Below, one piece after another: positions 7,812 to 16,595 of a stretch of 47,738 nucleotides of DNA. This stretch comes from Clostridia bacterium (GTDB lineage Bacteria > Bacillota > Sulfobacillia > SLMV01): positions 1 through 47,738 of the forward strand of contig PUMD01000147.1 in assembly GCA_003551215.1 (NCBI GenBank). The letters are read 5' to 3'. Positions within the stretch are counted from its first letter, which is position 1. Each line of letters begins with the position of its first letter. The position numbers were made by a program, and so were the translations under genes. Below the pieces are notes generated by a model. The model was not told the DNA's origin. It was given only the letters and a program-made list of their open reading frames with translations, and ran no database searches.

Positions 7812-9041
7812 TTGCAGCTTGCTAACAAGGCCTGGAAGGTAGCCCTTCCGCTCATGTTGGGAAGGGCTTTTGCCATGTTCTTCACTGGAGTCTTTGGACC
7901 TATAAGCCCATTTTTGGTGGGGGAGTTCGGCCTCAGCGAATCAGAAATCGGACTGGCCAGCTCAGCTATCTATGTAGGAGCCATCGTGCTTGCTTTGCCC
8001 ATGGGCAAAGTCATCGACCGGAGGGGAACCAGGAATCCGCTTATTGCCGGAACAGCCATGATTCCGCTTCTGCTACTGCTGCTTTCCCGGGCGACGGGAT
8101 TGTGGGCAATTCTCGCAGTCTTTCTGTTCTCCGGGCTGCCTCGCACCCTGATCCTGCCGGCGACGGAAAAAGGAGTGGCACAACTCATCTCAGAGGAGAA
8201 CCGGGCCATGATCATGGGCGCGGTACACAGCGGTCCCCCCCTGGCCGGGTCGCTCATCTCGGCAGCCGTACCTGCACTGGCGGTGGCACTGACCTGGCGC
8301 ATGGGCGTGGCCAGCGTAGCGCTGTTTTTGGTTCCCCTGTTTTTCTGGCTGAGGAGCATGCTGATGAGGCTGCCGCTTGAAGAAGAAGACAGCGGGGCCG
8401 GTCAGCCAAAGCAGAATCAAAAGCAGGTGAGCATCATCGGCATGCTGAAGCAAAGGCGCTTTCTGTTCCCGGCGGCCATATGCGCCTGCTTTCAGGGTGG
8501 GCACATAATAATCCTTACGTTTTTCGTTCTTTACCTCACCGAGGTGCTTGCCCTTTCGCCGGTGGTAGCCGGACTGTGTCTGGCCACTGCTCAGATGTTC
8601 GCAGTGGCGGGAAGACCGGCCTGGGGAGTTTTTAGCGACCGCCTCTTCGGAGGGCGCAGAGAGCTGCCGCTGGCGATTATGGGGGGGTGCGGGACCGCCG
8701 CCTTTTCTGCTTTGGCTGTTTTGCCCCCGGGTATACCTCAGTGGGTGGCCTTCCTTGTGGCAGTACTGGGAGGGGGCAGCATCATCAGTGCCCGCCCGAT
8801 GGTCAGCACCTTCGCTATAGAAGGAGCAGGTATAGAGGACGCGGCCAAGATCTCGTCAATCCTGCTGGTTTCCACCTGGAGCATGTTTATTGTCGTGCCC
8901 ATACTGTTCGGATACGTGGTGACGCTCACCAGCTCATGGACGGTGGCATGGCTGCTTGCCGCCCTGCTGCTGGCGACGGGTGCAGCTATCCCCCTGCTAC
9001 TCCGCCGAAAACCGCGACTGCTTGACCCGCACCCCGGCTGA
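7812..9041 (+). CDS. MFS transporter
   Basis: A 409-residue major facilitator with 12 predicted helices. The loop after helix 2 carries the MFS signature GKVIDRRGTRNP, and the central loop (about residues 190-215) is polar. It starts at a TTG with GGAGGTG six bases upstream. It follows the GNAT/YoaP gene by 93 bp on the same strand, so it may export or import what the two upstream enzymes handle. Substrate cannot be told from sequence. Confidence 0.9.
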   Translation: MQLANKAWKVALPLMLGRAFAMFFTGVFGPISPFLVGEFGLSESEIGLASSAIYVGAIVLALPMGKVIDRRGTRNPLIAGTAMIPLLLLLLSRATGLWAILAVFLFSGLPRTLILPATEKGVAQLISEENRAMIMGAVHSGPPLAGSLISAAVPALAVALTWRMGVASVALFLVPLFFWLRSMLMRLPLEEEDSGAGQPKQNQKQVSIIGMLKQRRFLFPAAICACFQGGHIIILTFFVLYLTEVLALSPVVAGLCLATAQMFAVAGRPAWGVFSDRLFGGRRELPLAIMGGCGTAAFSALAVLPPGIPQWVAFLVAVLGGGSIISARPMVSTFAIEGAGIEDAAKISSILLVSTWSMFIVVPILFGYVVTLTSSWTVAWLLAALLLATGAAIPLLLRRKPRLLDPHPG

Positions 9042-9133
9042 GCAGGACAATAACCTCATGCTGCTAGGGGGAAGTCCAACGCTGTGCCGGGTGAGGTGGC
9101 CTGCATCTTCAGGAATTTCCTTCGTATAGCGGA

Positions 9134-9146
9134 AGGAATAATTCCT
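9134..9146 (+). terminator. Possible weak terminator hairpin after the MFS gene
   Basis: AGGAAT-A-ATTCCT forms a perfect 13-bp palindrome followed by TTT. The stem is short and the loop too small for a typical terminator, so an operator for the downstream MATE gene is equally possible. Confidence 0.3.
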
Positions 9147-9198
9147 TTTCCCGGAGAAATATGTGTAGTCATGTGTTTGACAATGTTGAGGTGATATT

Positions 9199-10578
9199 TT
9201 GGCAAGGGCAGCAAAGAGGGAAGTACCCCTGGAAAAGGCCAGAAGTTCTGCATATGAGCTGAGGCGAACAATAGTGATGCTCGCCTGGCCGGTGGCTGCG
9301 GAGATGTCCCTGCACACGATCACTCAGGTGGCAGACATGGCCATGGTGGGCAGGCTTGGGCCGGAAGCGGTTGCGGCCGTGGGCCTCAGCTTTCGTCCGC
9401 TGTTTTTTGTGATGTCTGTCTTTTTGGGAATAGGAGCGGGTACCACCGCCATGGTGGCTCGGTTTATCGGTGCCGACGACCAGCCATTGGCGGACCGCAC
9501 CATTCACCAGGCCCTTTTGTTTGCCGCTCCGGTGGCAGTGGTCCTGTGTGGGCTTCTGGGCGTTTTTTCTCAGTCAGTGGTTGAGTTCATGGGAGCGGAG
9601 CCGGACGTGCTGCCCATGGGGTCCATTTACGTTCGCTTCATGAGCCCGGGCCTCATGCTGTCTTACCTGGGGATGGTAGCGACTGCCGGGCTGCGGGGAG
9701 CAGGGGACACCCGTACACCGCTTAAGGTAAACGCGGTGGCGAATGTTCTGAACGTTTCGCTGAATTACATACTTATTTTTGGGCATCTTGGTTTCCCCGC
9801 CATGGGAGTCCGGGGCGCCGCCATCGCCACTTCAATGACACGGGGACTGGGTGGGCTGCTTTTGATCCTGCTTTTGCTGCGCGGAACTCTGGTGCTCAGG
9901 ATCCCCTGGCGATCTCTGTTCAAATGGGACTCACAGCTGGTGCTGCGGATTCTGCGCGTGGGACTTCCAGCTATGGCCGAGCGAGTCATGCAGAGCATGG
10001 CCATGATTTTCCACATACGCATGCTCGCCACAGCGGGAACGACGGTGGTCGCGGCCACCACCTTGGCGCAGAACATCGAGGAGATATCATTCCTCCCCGC
10101 CATAGGACTGTCTGTGTCGGCTAGCGCCCTGGTGGGGCAGATGCTGGGGACCGGGGACCCAGATACAGCTGAGCAGTCAGGCTGGCAGAGCGCTTGCCTG
10201 GGCATGGGTTTTATGGGTTTCATGGGTCTTTTATTCATCCTGATTCCGCGAGTTTTCCTGGCTATATACGGCGCCGAGGGAGAATTGTTGAAACTCGGCG
10301 TGCAGCTTCTGCGCATAGTGGGGCTGTTTCAGATACCCATGGCCCTGAGCTTCGTGCTGGCAGGTGGCCTGCGCGGTGCGGGAGATACCACCTCGGTGAT
10401 GCTGGTCACCACCTCGTCGGTGTGGATAATAAGGCTGGGGCTCACAGCACTTATCCTGTTTGTCCTTGACCTGGGTCCGGTGCTTGCCTTCGCCGCCCTC
10501 TGCGTGGACTGGCTGTTCAGGGGCCTGGTTTTCCTCTACCTGTTCCGCCGCGGGAGGTGGAAATTCCGCGATGTTTAG
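9199..10578 (+). CDS. MATE family efflux transporter
   Basis: A 459-residue protein with 12 helices in two homologous halves, typical of NorM/DinF-type MATE exporters that use Na+ or H+ to expel cationic drugs or metabolites. Family signatures are present: the MVGRLGPEAVAAVG segment in helix 2, GLRGAGDTRTPL after helix 5 and the corresponding GGLRGAGDTTSVML in the second half. The start is a TTG with GAGGTGAT six bases upstream. It is followed by the YeiH pair but separated by 76 bp, so co-transcription is uncertain. Confidence 0.95.
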   Translation: MARAAKREVPLEKARSSAYELRRTIVMLAWPVAAEMSLHTITQVADMAMVGRLGPEAVAAVGLSFRPLFFVMSVFLGIGAGTTAMVARFIGADDQPLADRTIHQALLFAAPVAVVLCGLLGVFSQSVVEFMGAEPDVLPMGSIYVRFMSPGLMLSYLGMVATAGLRGAGDTRTPLKVNAVANVLNVSLNYILIFGHLGFPAMGVRGAAIATSMTRGLGGLLLILLLLRGTLVLRIPWRSLFKWDSQLVLRILRVGLPAMAERVMQSMAMIFHIRMLATAGTTVVAATTLAQNIEEISFLPAIGLSVSASALVGQMLGTGDPDTAEQSGWQSACLGMGFMGFMGLLFILIPRVFLAIYGAEGELLKLGVQLLRIVGLFQIPMALSFVLAGGLRGAGDTTSVMLVTTSSVWIIRLGLTALILFVLDLGPVLAFAALCVDWLFRGLVFLYLFRRGRWKFRDV

Positions 10579-10618
10579 CCCCGCTCAGCACCTGCCGGGG
10601 GCCGTATTCACTGTATAG

Positions 10619-10631
10619 CTGATTTAATCAG
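10619..10631. repeat. 13-bp palindrome before the YeiH pair
   Basis: CTGATT-T-AATCAG is a perfect palindrome 23 bp upstream of the short ORF at 10655. It could be an operator site; no regulator is encoded next to it. Confidence 0.35.
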
Positions 10632-10654
10632 AAAGGAACGGTGCAATCTTACTT

Positions 10655-10765
10655 ATGGATAACCAGCGCAAAGACATCTTTAGAATTGACGATGACTGGC
10701 TGGGCTGCATACTCGGGCTGATCATTCTGCTGGTCATCGGGGTGCTGCCTCAGATCTTGGGCTGA
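10655..10765 (+). CDS. 36-residue single-helix protein paired with YeiH-family carrier
   Basis: This short gene encodes MDNQRKDIF..., an acidic stretch with a tryptophan (DDDWLG), then one hydrophobic helix ending in LPQILG. Its layout, acidic-Trp motif followed by a GLIILL helix, resembles the N-terminal first helix of long YeiH-type sulfate-exporter proteins, where it is part of the same chain (family recollection). Here it is a separate ORF ending 18 bp before the carrier gene. A second carrier copy at 38.3-39.5 kb is preceded by a similar short ORF, which argues for a real gene. The GAAAGGA upstream is distant (17 bp). Confidence 0.65.
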   Translation: MDNQRKDIFRIDDDWLGCILGLIILLVIGVLPQILG

Positions 10766-10783
10766 AAGGAGGCTTGCGAATAG

Positions 10784-11842
10784 ATGGCGCAAATCCCGCC
10801 GGAGACACACAGAACTTGGTCCTCGTATATAATTTCAGTCATGCCGGGGCTTTTGCTTTGTTTTGCCCTGGGAATGGCCGCCCGCTGGCTGGACGCCAAC
10901 TTCATACCGGAGCAGCTTTTTGTGGTCAACTACGTCCTTATTGCCATACTGCTGGGGATGTTCGTACGCAATTGTCTTCCCCTGCCGCAGGAGATCTTTG
11001 GCGAGGGGATAGACTTCTCGGCCAAGATATGTCTTTACGTGGGTATCGTCCTGCTGGGAGCCCGTCTGGATCTTGTGGAAATTTTCACTATTGGAACCAA
11101 TGCGCTGATTATGGTCAGCATATCCATGGCTTTCTGCATCGCGATATGCGGTTGGTTCGCCCGCCGTCTGGGTGAGGGTGAGAGGTGGGGCCATCTGGTC
11201 GGAGTTGGCATCGGGGTATGCGGCGTCTCGGCCATCATGGCAGTGGCACCCGCCATTAAGGCCAAAAAAAGGGAGATAGTAACCGCCATCGGGGCAGCCC
11301 TGCTGACTGATGTTATGGTTCTTCTGGCCCTTCCGGCAGTGGGTGGCATGCTCGGCTGGGGAGATATGCTTGCCGGTTTCACCGCAGGAGTTGTTCCGTC
11401 AAACACTGCCCAGTGCATCGCCATAGGACATGCTTATTCCGATGGCGCCGGGGCGGTGGCTACCATAGTGAAATCTGCCCGGAACGCACTGATGCCGGTT
11501 GTGGTTCTGGTCATCACCTACGTCTACACCCGTCGGGGTCTTCCGGTGGGAGAGAAGGTGCGGGCCAGCCTGCTTTGGAGCAAGTTTCCCAAGTTTATAG
11601 TCGGCCTGCTGGTGGCGGCGTGTTTGGCCACCGCCGGACTCATAAGCCCCGAAGGTGCGGCAGCCGCGCGTACCCTGTCCACGTGGTTCTTCGTGACCTG
11701 CTTCGTGGCGATTGGCGCAGGCATAGATATCCGCCAGCTGCGGGGCAAAGATGCGGCGGTCATAGGTTTTGGTTTCCCCATGACCCTCATCCTCTGGGGC
11801 TACGTTTACATATACGGTTCAATCGTCCTTCAGCTTACGTGA
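10784..11842 (+). CDS. YeiH-family putative sulfate exporter / conserved membrane transporter
   Basis: A 352-residue protein with about ten helices. Family hallmarks are visible: LLGMFVRN, KICLYVGIVLLGARL, the glycine-rich GVGIGVCGVSAIMAVAP, a GVVPSNTAQ segment and KSARNALMP. Proteins of this family (UPF0324/DUF698, YeiH) are thought to move small anions such as sulfate or sulfonates; no substrate is proven here. AAAGGAGG lies 12 bases before the ATG. It forms a pair with the 36-residue helix ORF upstream. A paralogue in this window is broken, so this copy may be the only functional one nearby. Confidence 0.88.
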   Translation: MAQIPPETHRTWSSYIISVMPGLLLCFALGMAARWLDANFIPEQLFVVNYVLIAILLGMFVRNCLPLPQEIFGEGIDFSAKICLYVGIVLLGARLDLVEIFTIGTNALIMVSISMAFCIAICGWFARRLGEGERWGHLVGVGIGVCGVSAIMAVAPAIKAKKREIVTAIGAALLTDVMVLLALPAVGGMLGWGDMLAGFTAGVVPSNTAQCIAIGHAYSDGAGAVATIVKSARNALMPVVVLVITYVYTRRGLPVGEKVRASLLWSKFPKFIVGLLVAACLATAGLISPEGAAAARTLSTWFFVTCFVAIGAGIDIRQLRGKDAAVIGFGFPMTLILWGYVYIYGSIVLQLT

Positions 11843-11849
11843 TGCCGAC

Positions 11850-11876
11850 AGCCCTCGCCGAAGTCCCGGGAGGGCT
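11850..11876. terminator. Candidate bidirectional terminator between convergent genes
   Basis: AGCCCTC at 11850-11856 pairs with GAGGGCT at 11870-11876. It lies between the stops of the YeiH gene (+) and the MFS gene (-). No long T-run follows on either strand, so efficiency is uncertain. Confidence 0.45.
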
Positions 11877-11882
11877 GGAGGG

Positions 11883-13145
11883 TCAGTCTGAGCTGACCGC
11901 AGAAGCCGCAGAGTCTGGCTCTTCGGACTCACCCAGCAAAAAGCTCTCTATGTCGGGGATCAGGGCCAGGCCGGCGCCGGAGGCAGAACACCCAATCGAA
12001 CAGGCCACGAAAATCGCCGGTACGGTTATGATCTCGGCCACCGCCCCCGCCAGGCCCTGCGACACCGGTGTCAACGCTCCCGTCGCGGTACCCAGCAGAC
12101 TGAAGACCTTCCCCATGTAATCGGGCCGGGTTATCCGCTGCATCACGCTGTTGAAGGAGACATTGACCACGGTGTTGATCAGGCCGAAAAAGGCCAGGAG
12201 GCACGCGTGAGCCCACCACAGCCCAACAGGCAGGAAGGGCAGAAAGAAGAATGCAAAACCCTGCACCACTATACTCCATTTAACAGCCCATATATTCTGC
12301 TTGACCACATCTGAGCTGGAGAGAATGACGCTTCCGGTAAGTCCTCCCAGCATCATGGCACTCAGCAGGTACCCGTAGATATCGCTGCCGGCGCCCATGT
12401 GAACGCTGACGAACATGGGCAGCAGCACAAACAAAGGTGCTGCGAAGAAATTCAGCGCCATGGCTACTACGATAATCTTCACCAGTATGCTGTTTTCGCG
12501 AATGTAGGTCAGGGCATCTGCGATATCGTCGGTAAAGAGGCCCACAGAGAGACGCTGCATCTTCTTTTGCGCTTTCGGTATGATGATGAAAGTCTCAGAC
12601 AGAGCCGAGAGGAGAAAAGAGACTCCGTTTATCATCAAAAGCGCCGGGACGCCGAAGAGGGCCACCATGATGCCACCGGCGGAAAATCCGGCGATCTTCA
12701 CTATCTGATCTGTCACTTGATTCAGCGCGTTAGCCCGCTCCAGCCCGTCGTCGGGCACCAAAAGAGGCACTGAGGCGCTGACGGCCGGGTAAAAAAACTG
12801 ACCGCAGGCAACGGCTGCGCAGGACAGGATTATCAGTACCGGGAGGGTCAGAGTCTGCGTCCAGGCCATGTAAGCCAAAACGCAGTAGATTATGCCCCGG
12901 GCAACATCTGTCCCCACGATAACCTTTTTACGGTCCAGCCGGTCCACCAGCACCCCGGCCAGCGGGCTCAGCAAGGTGGCCACCAGACCCTTGCTCATGG
13001 CCAGTGTTCCCAAAGCCACCGCCGAACCAGTTTCCGCCTGCACCCACCACATCACCGCAATGAACCCGGCCCCATCTCCTATGCGGGAAACGGACTGTCC
13101 CAACCACAGGAGAAAGAAATGCCTGTTAAAAAAGCGTTTAAACAT
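11883..13145 (-). CDS. MFS transporter, EntS/MFS_3-like
   Basis: A 420-residue major facilitator of the EntS-like branch (enterobactin exporter and macrolide-efflux relatives). Visible features: the N-terminal RHFFLLWLGQSVSRIGDG, the loop-2 signature GVLVDRLDRKKVIV, a PLLVPDDGLERANALNQ segment and the second-half MQRITRPDYMGKVFS. The C-terminal tail is acidic and serine-rich. The ATG has GAGGGGAG a few bases upstream and a good sigma-A promoter about 45-70 bp upstream. It likely exports a hydrophobic drug or natural product. Confidence 0.9.
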   Translation of the reverse strand: MFKRFFNRHFFLLWLGQSVSRIGDGAGFIAVMWWVQAETGSAVALGTLAMSKGLVATLLSPLAGVLVDRLDRKKVIVGTDVARGIIYCVLAYMAWTQTLTLPVLIILSCAAVACGQFFYPAVSASVPLLVPDDGLERANALNQVTDQIVKIAGFSAGGIMVALFGVPALLMINGVSFLLSALSETFIIIPKAQKKMQRLSVGLFTDDIADALTYIRENSILVKIIVVAMALNFFAAPLFVLLPMFVSVHMGAGSDIYGYLLSAMMLGGLTGSVILSSSDVVKQNIWAVKWSIVVQGFAFFFLPFLPVGLWWAHACLLAFFGLINTVVNVSFNSVMQRITRPDYMGKVFSLLGTATGALTPVSQGLAGAVAEIITVPAIFVACSIGCSASGAGLALIPDIESFLLGESEEPDSAASAVSSD

Positions 13146-13186
13146 TGTAAGTCTCCCCTCAGCAATCTTGAAGCTGCAGCATAAAA

Positions 13187-13215
13187 AATATATGCCACAG
13201 GCTCAGGGGTGTCAA
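13187..13215 (-). promoter_or_regulatory. Sigma-A promoter for the MFS gene
   Basis: On the minus strand TTGACA (13215-13210) is followed after exactly 17 bp by TATATT (13192-13187). It lies 42 bp upstream of the ATG at 13145 in an AT-rich stretch. Confidence 0.75.
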
Positions 13216-13320
13216 GGAGGTATAATCAAATTTGTTAATAACGAGTTAAAAATATTCAACTTCATTGGCCATATATGATTTTAATCCGATAACACTGATG
13301 CAATATATGCAAACATGAGG

Positions 13321-13488
13321 TCAATCCGTAGTTCTGCCGATATGGAGATAGTCTGAGGAGACGTAAAAACGGTGAGTTCCCATCAGCCAGCGCAGACGGA
13401 GGCATCTCCCGTCGTTGTGTAGAAGCTGCATAAAATCAAACTGCGCACGCGAAGGCAAACTCGGGGACATCTCAGCAATCATGAACAT
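13321..13488 (-). CDS. Possible small ORF behind the GNAT gene
   Basis: A 55-residue frame starting 17 bp before the end of the GNAT gene, not recognised. The second half reads plausibly as protein (LRLRWLMGTHRFYVSSDYL). The ribosome site before the ATG is weak. It may be a short coupled gene or chance read-through of the region behind the GNAT stop. Confidence 0.3.
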   Translation of the reverse strand: MFMIAEMSPSLPSRAQFDFMQLLHNDGRCLRLRWLMGTHRFYVSSDYLHIGRTTD

Positions 13489-14377
13489 CTGCGGATTTCT
13501 CGGGTGTGAGGGTAAACCACCGGCTGAGCACTTCCTCCTGCGCGAACCCGCATTTTCTGTACAGATGAACGGCAGCCTCATTGCTGTCAGCAACCTCCAG
13601 CTGTACCTCTCGCGCCCCATCCTCATACAGGCATTCGACCAGCTGCCCCACAAGCAGACCACCAATTCCGCGTCCCTGGTATTCAGGATGAATTGCAACG
13701 CCTTCTATTCTGCCGGTGCGGTTTTCCCGAGCTATCAGGAACACGCCCACCGGGATGCCTGCGTGAACGCACAGACCCGCCCGGGTGGAGCTGTCAAGCA
13801 TTTTTTGCACCTGCTCCTTACTCAAGGTTGCACCGTTGGGCGATTTACTGAAAGCCGCGTTGTGAATCTCACGGAATGAGTTGGAGTTATCTTCACGCAG
13901 GGGTTGAAGTTCAATCTTTCCTTCATCAGCAGGGGCGCTGGCGCCGTCTTCCGAAAGAGTCATCCGCAGAAATTTGTAGGCTTCGGAGAATCCGACTTCC
14001 TTGATGTAGGGAAGTATATGCTCGCAACCTTTGTGAAGGCCCAGGTTGACCGCTTCTACCCGGTAAGGCAGCAGGTGGGGAAGTACCCTGGCCAGCAGTC
14101 GAGAGATGGACGCAGGCCTTTGGGGGGCGATGTACACTGCGTTTATGAAAGCTTCTGCGCGGTCCGGTATTTCACGAGTGATAACTCCAGCGGTTCCGAC
14201 CACCTGTCCGTCATCCCACAAGGAAAAATGCTGCTTCCCGCCGGCATAAACCTCTCCCCCGTACTCCCTGGCCATATCCTCATATGCATCAAAAGGCCGA
14301 ACCACCGGCAGCGATGTTATGAACTCGTATATTCGCCTTCTTTGGGCTTGTGTGAGCTGGGCAAAGGTGGCAAGCAC
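13472..14377 (-). CDS. Tandem GNAT N-acetyltransferase
   Basis: A 301-residue protein with two GNAT-like domains. The C-terminal domain has the acetyl-CoA motif A, IEGVAIHPEYQGRGIGGLLV (R/Q-x-x-G-x-G/A), followed by the motif B region AVHLYRKCGFAQEE. The N-terminal domain is more divergent (VVGTAGVITREIP, then AVYIAPQRP). Such two-domain GNATs acetylate small amines, peptides or antibiotics. The GTG start has GGAGAGGAGA a few bases upstream. It lies downstream of the TrmH gene on the same strand with a 265 bp gap that holds no recognisable gene. Confidence 0.85.
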   Translation of the reverse strand: MLATFAQLTQAQRRRIYEFITSLPVVRPFDAYEDMAREYGGEVYAGGKQHFSLWDDGQVVGTAGVITREIPDRAEAFINAVYIAPQRPASISRLLARVLPHLLPYRVEAVNLGLHKGCEHILPYIKEVGFSEAYKFLRMTLSEDGASAPADEGKIELQPLREDNSNSFREIHNAAFSKSPNGATLSKEQVQKMLDSSTRAGLCVHAGIPVGVFLIARENRTGRIEGVAIHPEYQGRGIGGLLVGQLVECLYEDGAREVQLEVADSNEAAVHLYRKCGFAQEEVLSRWFTLTPEKSADVHDC

Positions 14378-14642
14378 AAGCGTCTCCTCTCCTGGGCGGC
14401 TGATACACGGCCCGGTGCCTCAGGCTCAATTCAGCCTTGCAGCACCGACGTTTAATAACAGCCACCTCAGTATGGTCAGACCCGCAGCAGTACTGCCGCC
14501 GCTTTCTCCCTGACGCAGGCTCTCAATCCTTGACAATCTGAGATTGACAGACCATCTATTTCTGACATGGAAAAAGGCAGAAAAAACTGCAGCCACTGGT
14601 CCGTACTCCCGGGGCAAACCGCCAAAAACACTGGACGACGCC

Positions 14643-15446
14643 CTACATGTCCGGTGCATCCCGCCGCGCCTCATATAAGATGATGCCGGCGGCGACGGCC
14701 AAGTTCAGCGAAGATGCCTGCCCGAAGATGGGAATCCGCACCTGCATATCACCCTCTGCCAGCAGCCTGGAGGGAAGCCCCTCATCCTCGCTGCCGAACA
14801 GAAGCGCGCAGGGGTATTCAAACTTGACATCAGGCAGGGCCTGCTCGGCGCGCGCGGACGTGGTAATGATAGTGATACCCCGGCTGCGGGCAAAACGCAA
14901 AAAGGCCTCTGCTTGGTCAAAGCGGAAGAGAGATATTCCGAAAACAGTGCCGACGCTGGCCCTGATGGCGCGCGGATGATACGGGTCAGTCGTGTTGCCC
15001 AGCAGGACAACTCCGTCACCGCCCATAGAATCAACGGTCCTGATAACCGTCCCCAGATTGCCCGGGTCATTGGTACCGTGTAAAACCGCCACAATGGAGT
15101 ACTGCCCGGGTCGAAAACTCTCCGGATCACTATAACGCATCTCAGCCGCTGCCGCCATGCCAACAGGGTTGTCCCGCTGCGAGATCGACTCAAACACCTC
15201 TTCGGTCACCCGCAGCACCCTGACTCCCCGCTGCTTGGCCTCTTCAGCCCCTCGATAGGCTGCATCGCTGGTGAGCAGATCTGGGCATATCACGATGACC
15301 TGCAGCGCGGCATCGTTCTCCAGCGCTCCCAGCACCTGCTGGATGCCCTCGATCAGGCACCATCCGGTTCTCCTTCTTCCTTTCTTACGGGTCAGCTTAC
15401 GCAGTTTTTTGATCGTGCGGTTGCTGGTGCTGCTTATAAGCTGCAT
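14643..15446 (-). CDS. TrmH/SpoU-family RNA 2'-O-methyltransferase
   Basis: A 267-residue SPOUT enzyme that transfers methyl from SAM to a ribose 2'-OH in rRNA or tRNA. The three family motifs are present: motif 1 NDPGNLGTVIRT (about residue 127), motif 2 LLFGSEDEGLP (about 216) and motif 3 IPIFGQASSLNLAVAAGI (near the C-terminus). The N-terminal part (residues 1-90) is the substrate-binding domain found in RlmB-like members. It lies 22 bp behind a 49-residue membrane peptide gene on the same strand. Target nucleotide cannot be deduced. Confidence 0.93.
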   Translation of the reverse strand: MQLISSTSNRTIKKLRKLTRKKGRRRTGWCLIEGIQQVLGALENDAALQVIVICPDLLTSDAAYRGAEEAKQRGVRVLRVTEEVFESISQRDNPVGMAAAAEMRYSDPESFRPGQYSIVAVLHGTNDPGNLGTVIRTVDSMGGDGVVLLGNTTDPYHPRAIRASVGTVFGISLFRFDQAEAFLRFARSRGITIITTSARAEQALPDVKFEYPCALLFGSEDEGLPSRLLAEGDMQVRIPIFGQASSLNLAVAAGIILYEARRDAPDM

Positions 15447-15468
15447 TCAGACCCCCCAAGTCATCCGG

Positions 15469-15618
15469 TTACTCATCAAACCAGTCGAAAAGATATCCTC
15501 CCGCACCAGCCGCCAGCAGGCAGCCGGTCAGGGCTACTGCCATCCCGACGATGCCATCGAAAAAGAAAACGCCCGTCAATGCAATGATGCCGCCAATGAC
15601 CCCCAGTGCAATGCGCAT
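15469..15618 (-). CDS. 49-residue two-helix membrane peptide
   Basis: A short gene with a GAGGT ribosome site just before the ATG, encoding two glycine-rich hydrophobic segments (GVIGGIIALTGVFFFDG and MAVALTGCLLAAGAGGYLF) with an acidic tail FDWFDE. Both segments have small-residue spacing typical of packed helix hairpins. It ends 22 bp before the TrmH-type methyltransferase and is likely co-transcribed. Not recognised as a named family; function unknown. Confidence 0.65.
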   Translation of the reverse strand: MRIALGVIGGIIALTGVFFFDGIVGMAVALTGCLLAAGAGGYLFDWFDE

Positions 15619-15920
15619 GATCTACCTCGCTTCCTATCCAGTTTAACTTTGCCTGACAGCTGGCAAGCAACGTCGCGGACATGTCAACGCCCCCTGATGC
15701 TGCACTGACCACGCTCGGAGGCAGGATTGTGGCACGTTAGTGCTACCCTGTCACTACAGACAATTTCCAAAGAAATCCTCGGATTCCTGCTCCGTTCACC
15801 GCAGGACGGTCCGCTTGAGCCGGACTGCCTGGATTCCGCAGGTGCCGCCGCCTGCCCGCAGACCTTCAAGCCGCAAATACCTGCACCCTGCATCTACGCA
15901 TCCAACCTGCTGGAGAAACT
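15619..15920. other. Gene-free stretch
   Basis: About 300 bp between the 49-residue peptide gene and the end of the next minus-strand gene. No recognisable gene, no strong promoter and no clear terminator hairpin was found. Confidence 0.5.
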
Positions 15921-16595
15921 TCAGCTGCCATCGGGGTCAGAAGCATCAGTATCACCATCCTCCTCAGCTGGCGTGGCTGAGCCAAACTTCCGTTCTGAGT
16001 AATCATCACCGGCACTTTGGACTGCACCTGATGCATCCTCATCAAAATCATGCAGCTTGGCGACCTGAACTCCGCGCCCGAAGGTCAGCACCTTTCTTCT
16101 CACAAGCAAGTAAAAAGGTATGGTGCCGTACCGGAGCAGCATGATAAGAAGGGTGATGCCCAGGGTGGGCCACATGCCCATTCGCTGTATAGGACCGCGG
16201 GTCCGGTGAAAAGGCAAAAGCAGCTGACCGGTGTACCACACCTGCGGATTCAACACAGAGTAAAATCCGTCAATGACGTCCGGCGCCACAGAGCCGGCAA
16301 TGGCCCACAGCCTCAGCTGCCCCCTACTGGGCCTGATCTTTGTATCCCGCAGGGCAATAATGAGCACCAGAAGGATTCCCGCCGCCTGGGCTATCACAAA
16401 GGGACAGGCGGCCCGCAGTTGGATGGGATTGAACCAGTTGATGGTGTAGTCAACGTCGATCAGGTCCAAAACTATATGAGAGGCAAACCCACCGCCAAAA
16501 GCAAGCCACCGCCTTCCGGAATCCGACAGACGGAACCGGTGACATTGCTCCCCGATCAGATCACCAACAATTACGTGTTTCAACAGATCGCTCAC
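15921..16595 (-). CDS. Membrane protein of the metal-dependent-hydrolase (YdjM-like) type
   Basis: A 224-residue protein with about four helices. Early histidine/aspartate motifs (KHVIVGDLIGEQCHRF and SHIVLDLIDVDYT) and a later APDVIDGFYS plus PFHRTRG resemble the histidine-rich pattern of membrane-bound metal-dependent hydrolases (DUF457/YdjM group), although spacing is atypical. The C-terminal 45 residues are acidic and probably disordered. The GTG start has GAAGGGGAAG upstream and lies inside the end of a 65-residue frame (35 bp overlap). It is the last gene of a small operon with the transglutaminase-like gene. Confidence 0.6.
   Translation of the reverse strand: MSDLLKHVIVGDLIGEQCHRFRLSDSGRRWLAFGGGFASHIVLDLIDVDYTINWFNPIQLRAACPFVIAQAAGILLVLIIALRDTKIRPSRGQLRLWAIAGSVAPDVIDGFYSVLNPQVWYTGQLLLPFHRTRGPIQRMGMWPTLGITLLIMLLRYGTIPFYLLVRRKVLTFGRGVQVAKLHDFDEDASGAVQSAGDDYSERKFGSATPAEEDGDTDASDPDGS

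Noticed and set aside
9178-9204. TTGACA as -35 box for the MATE gene
   Set aside because: It lies only about 20 bp before the start codon, so the -10 would fall in the coding region, and no fitting -10 is there.
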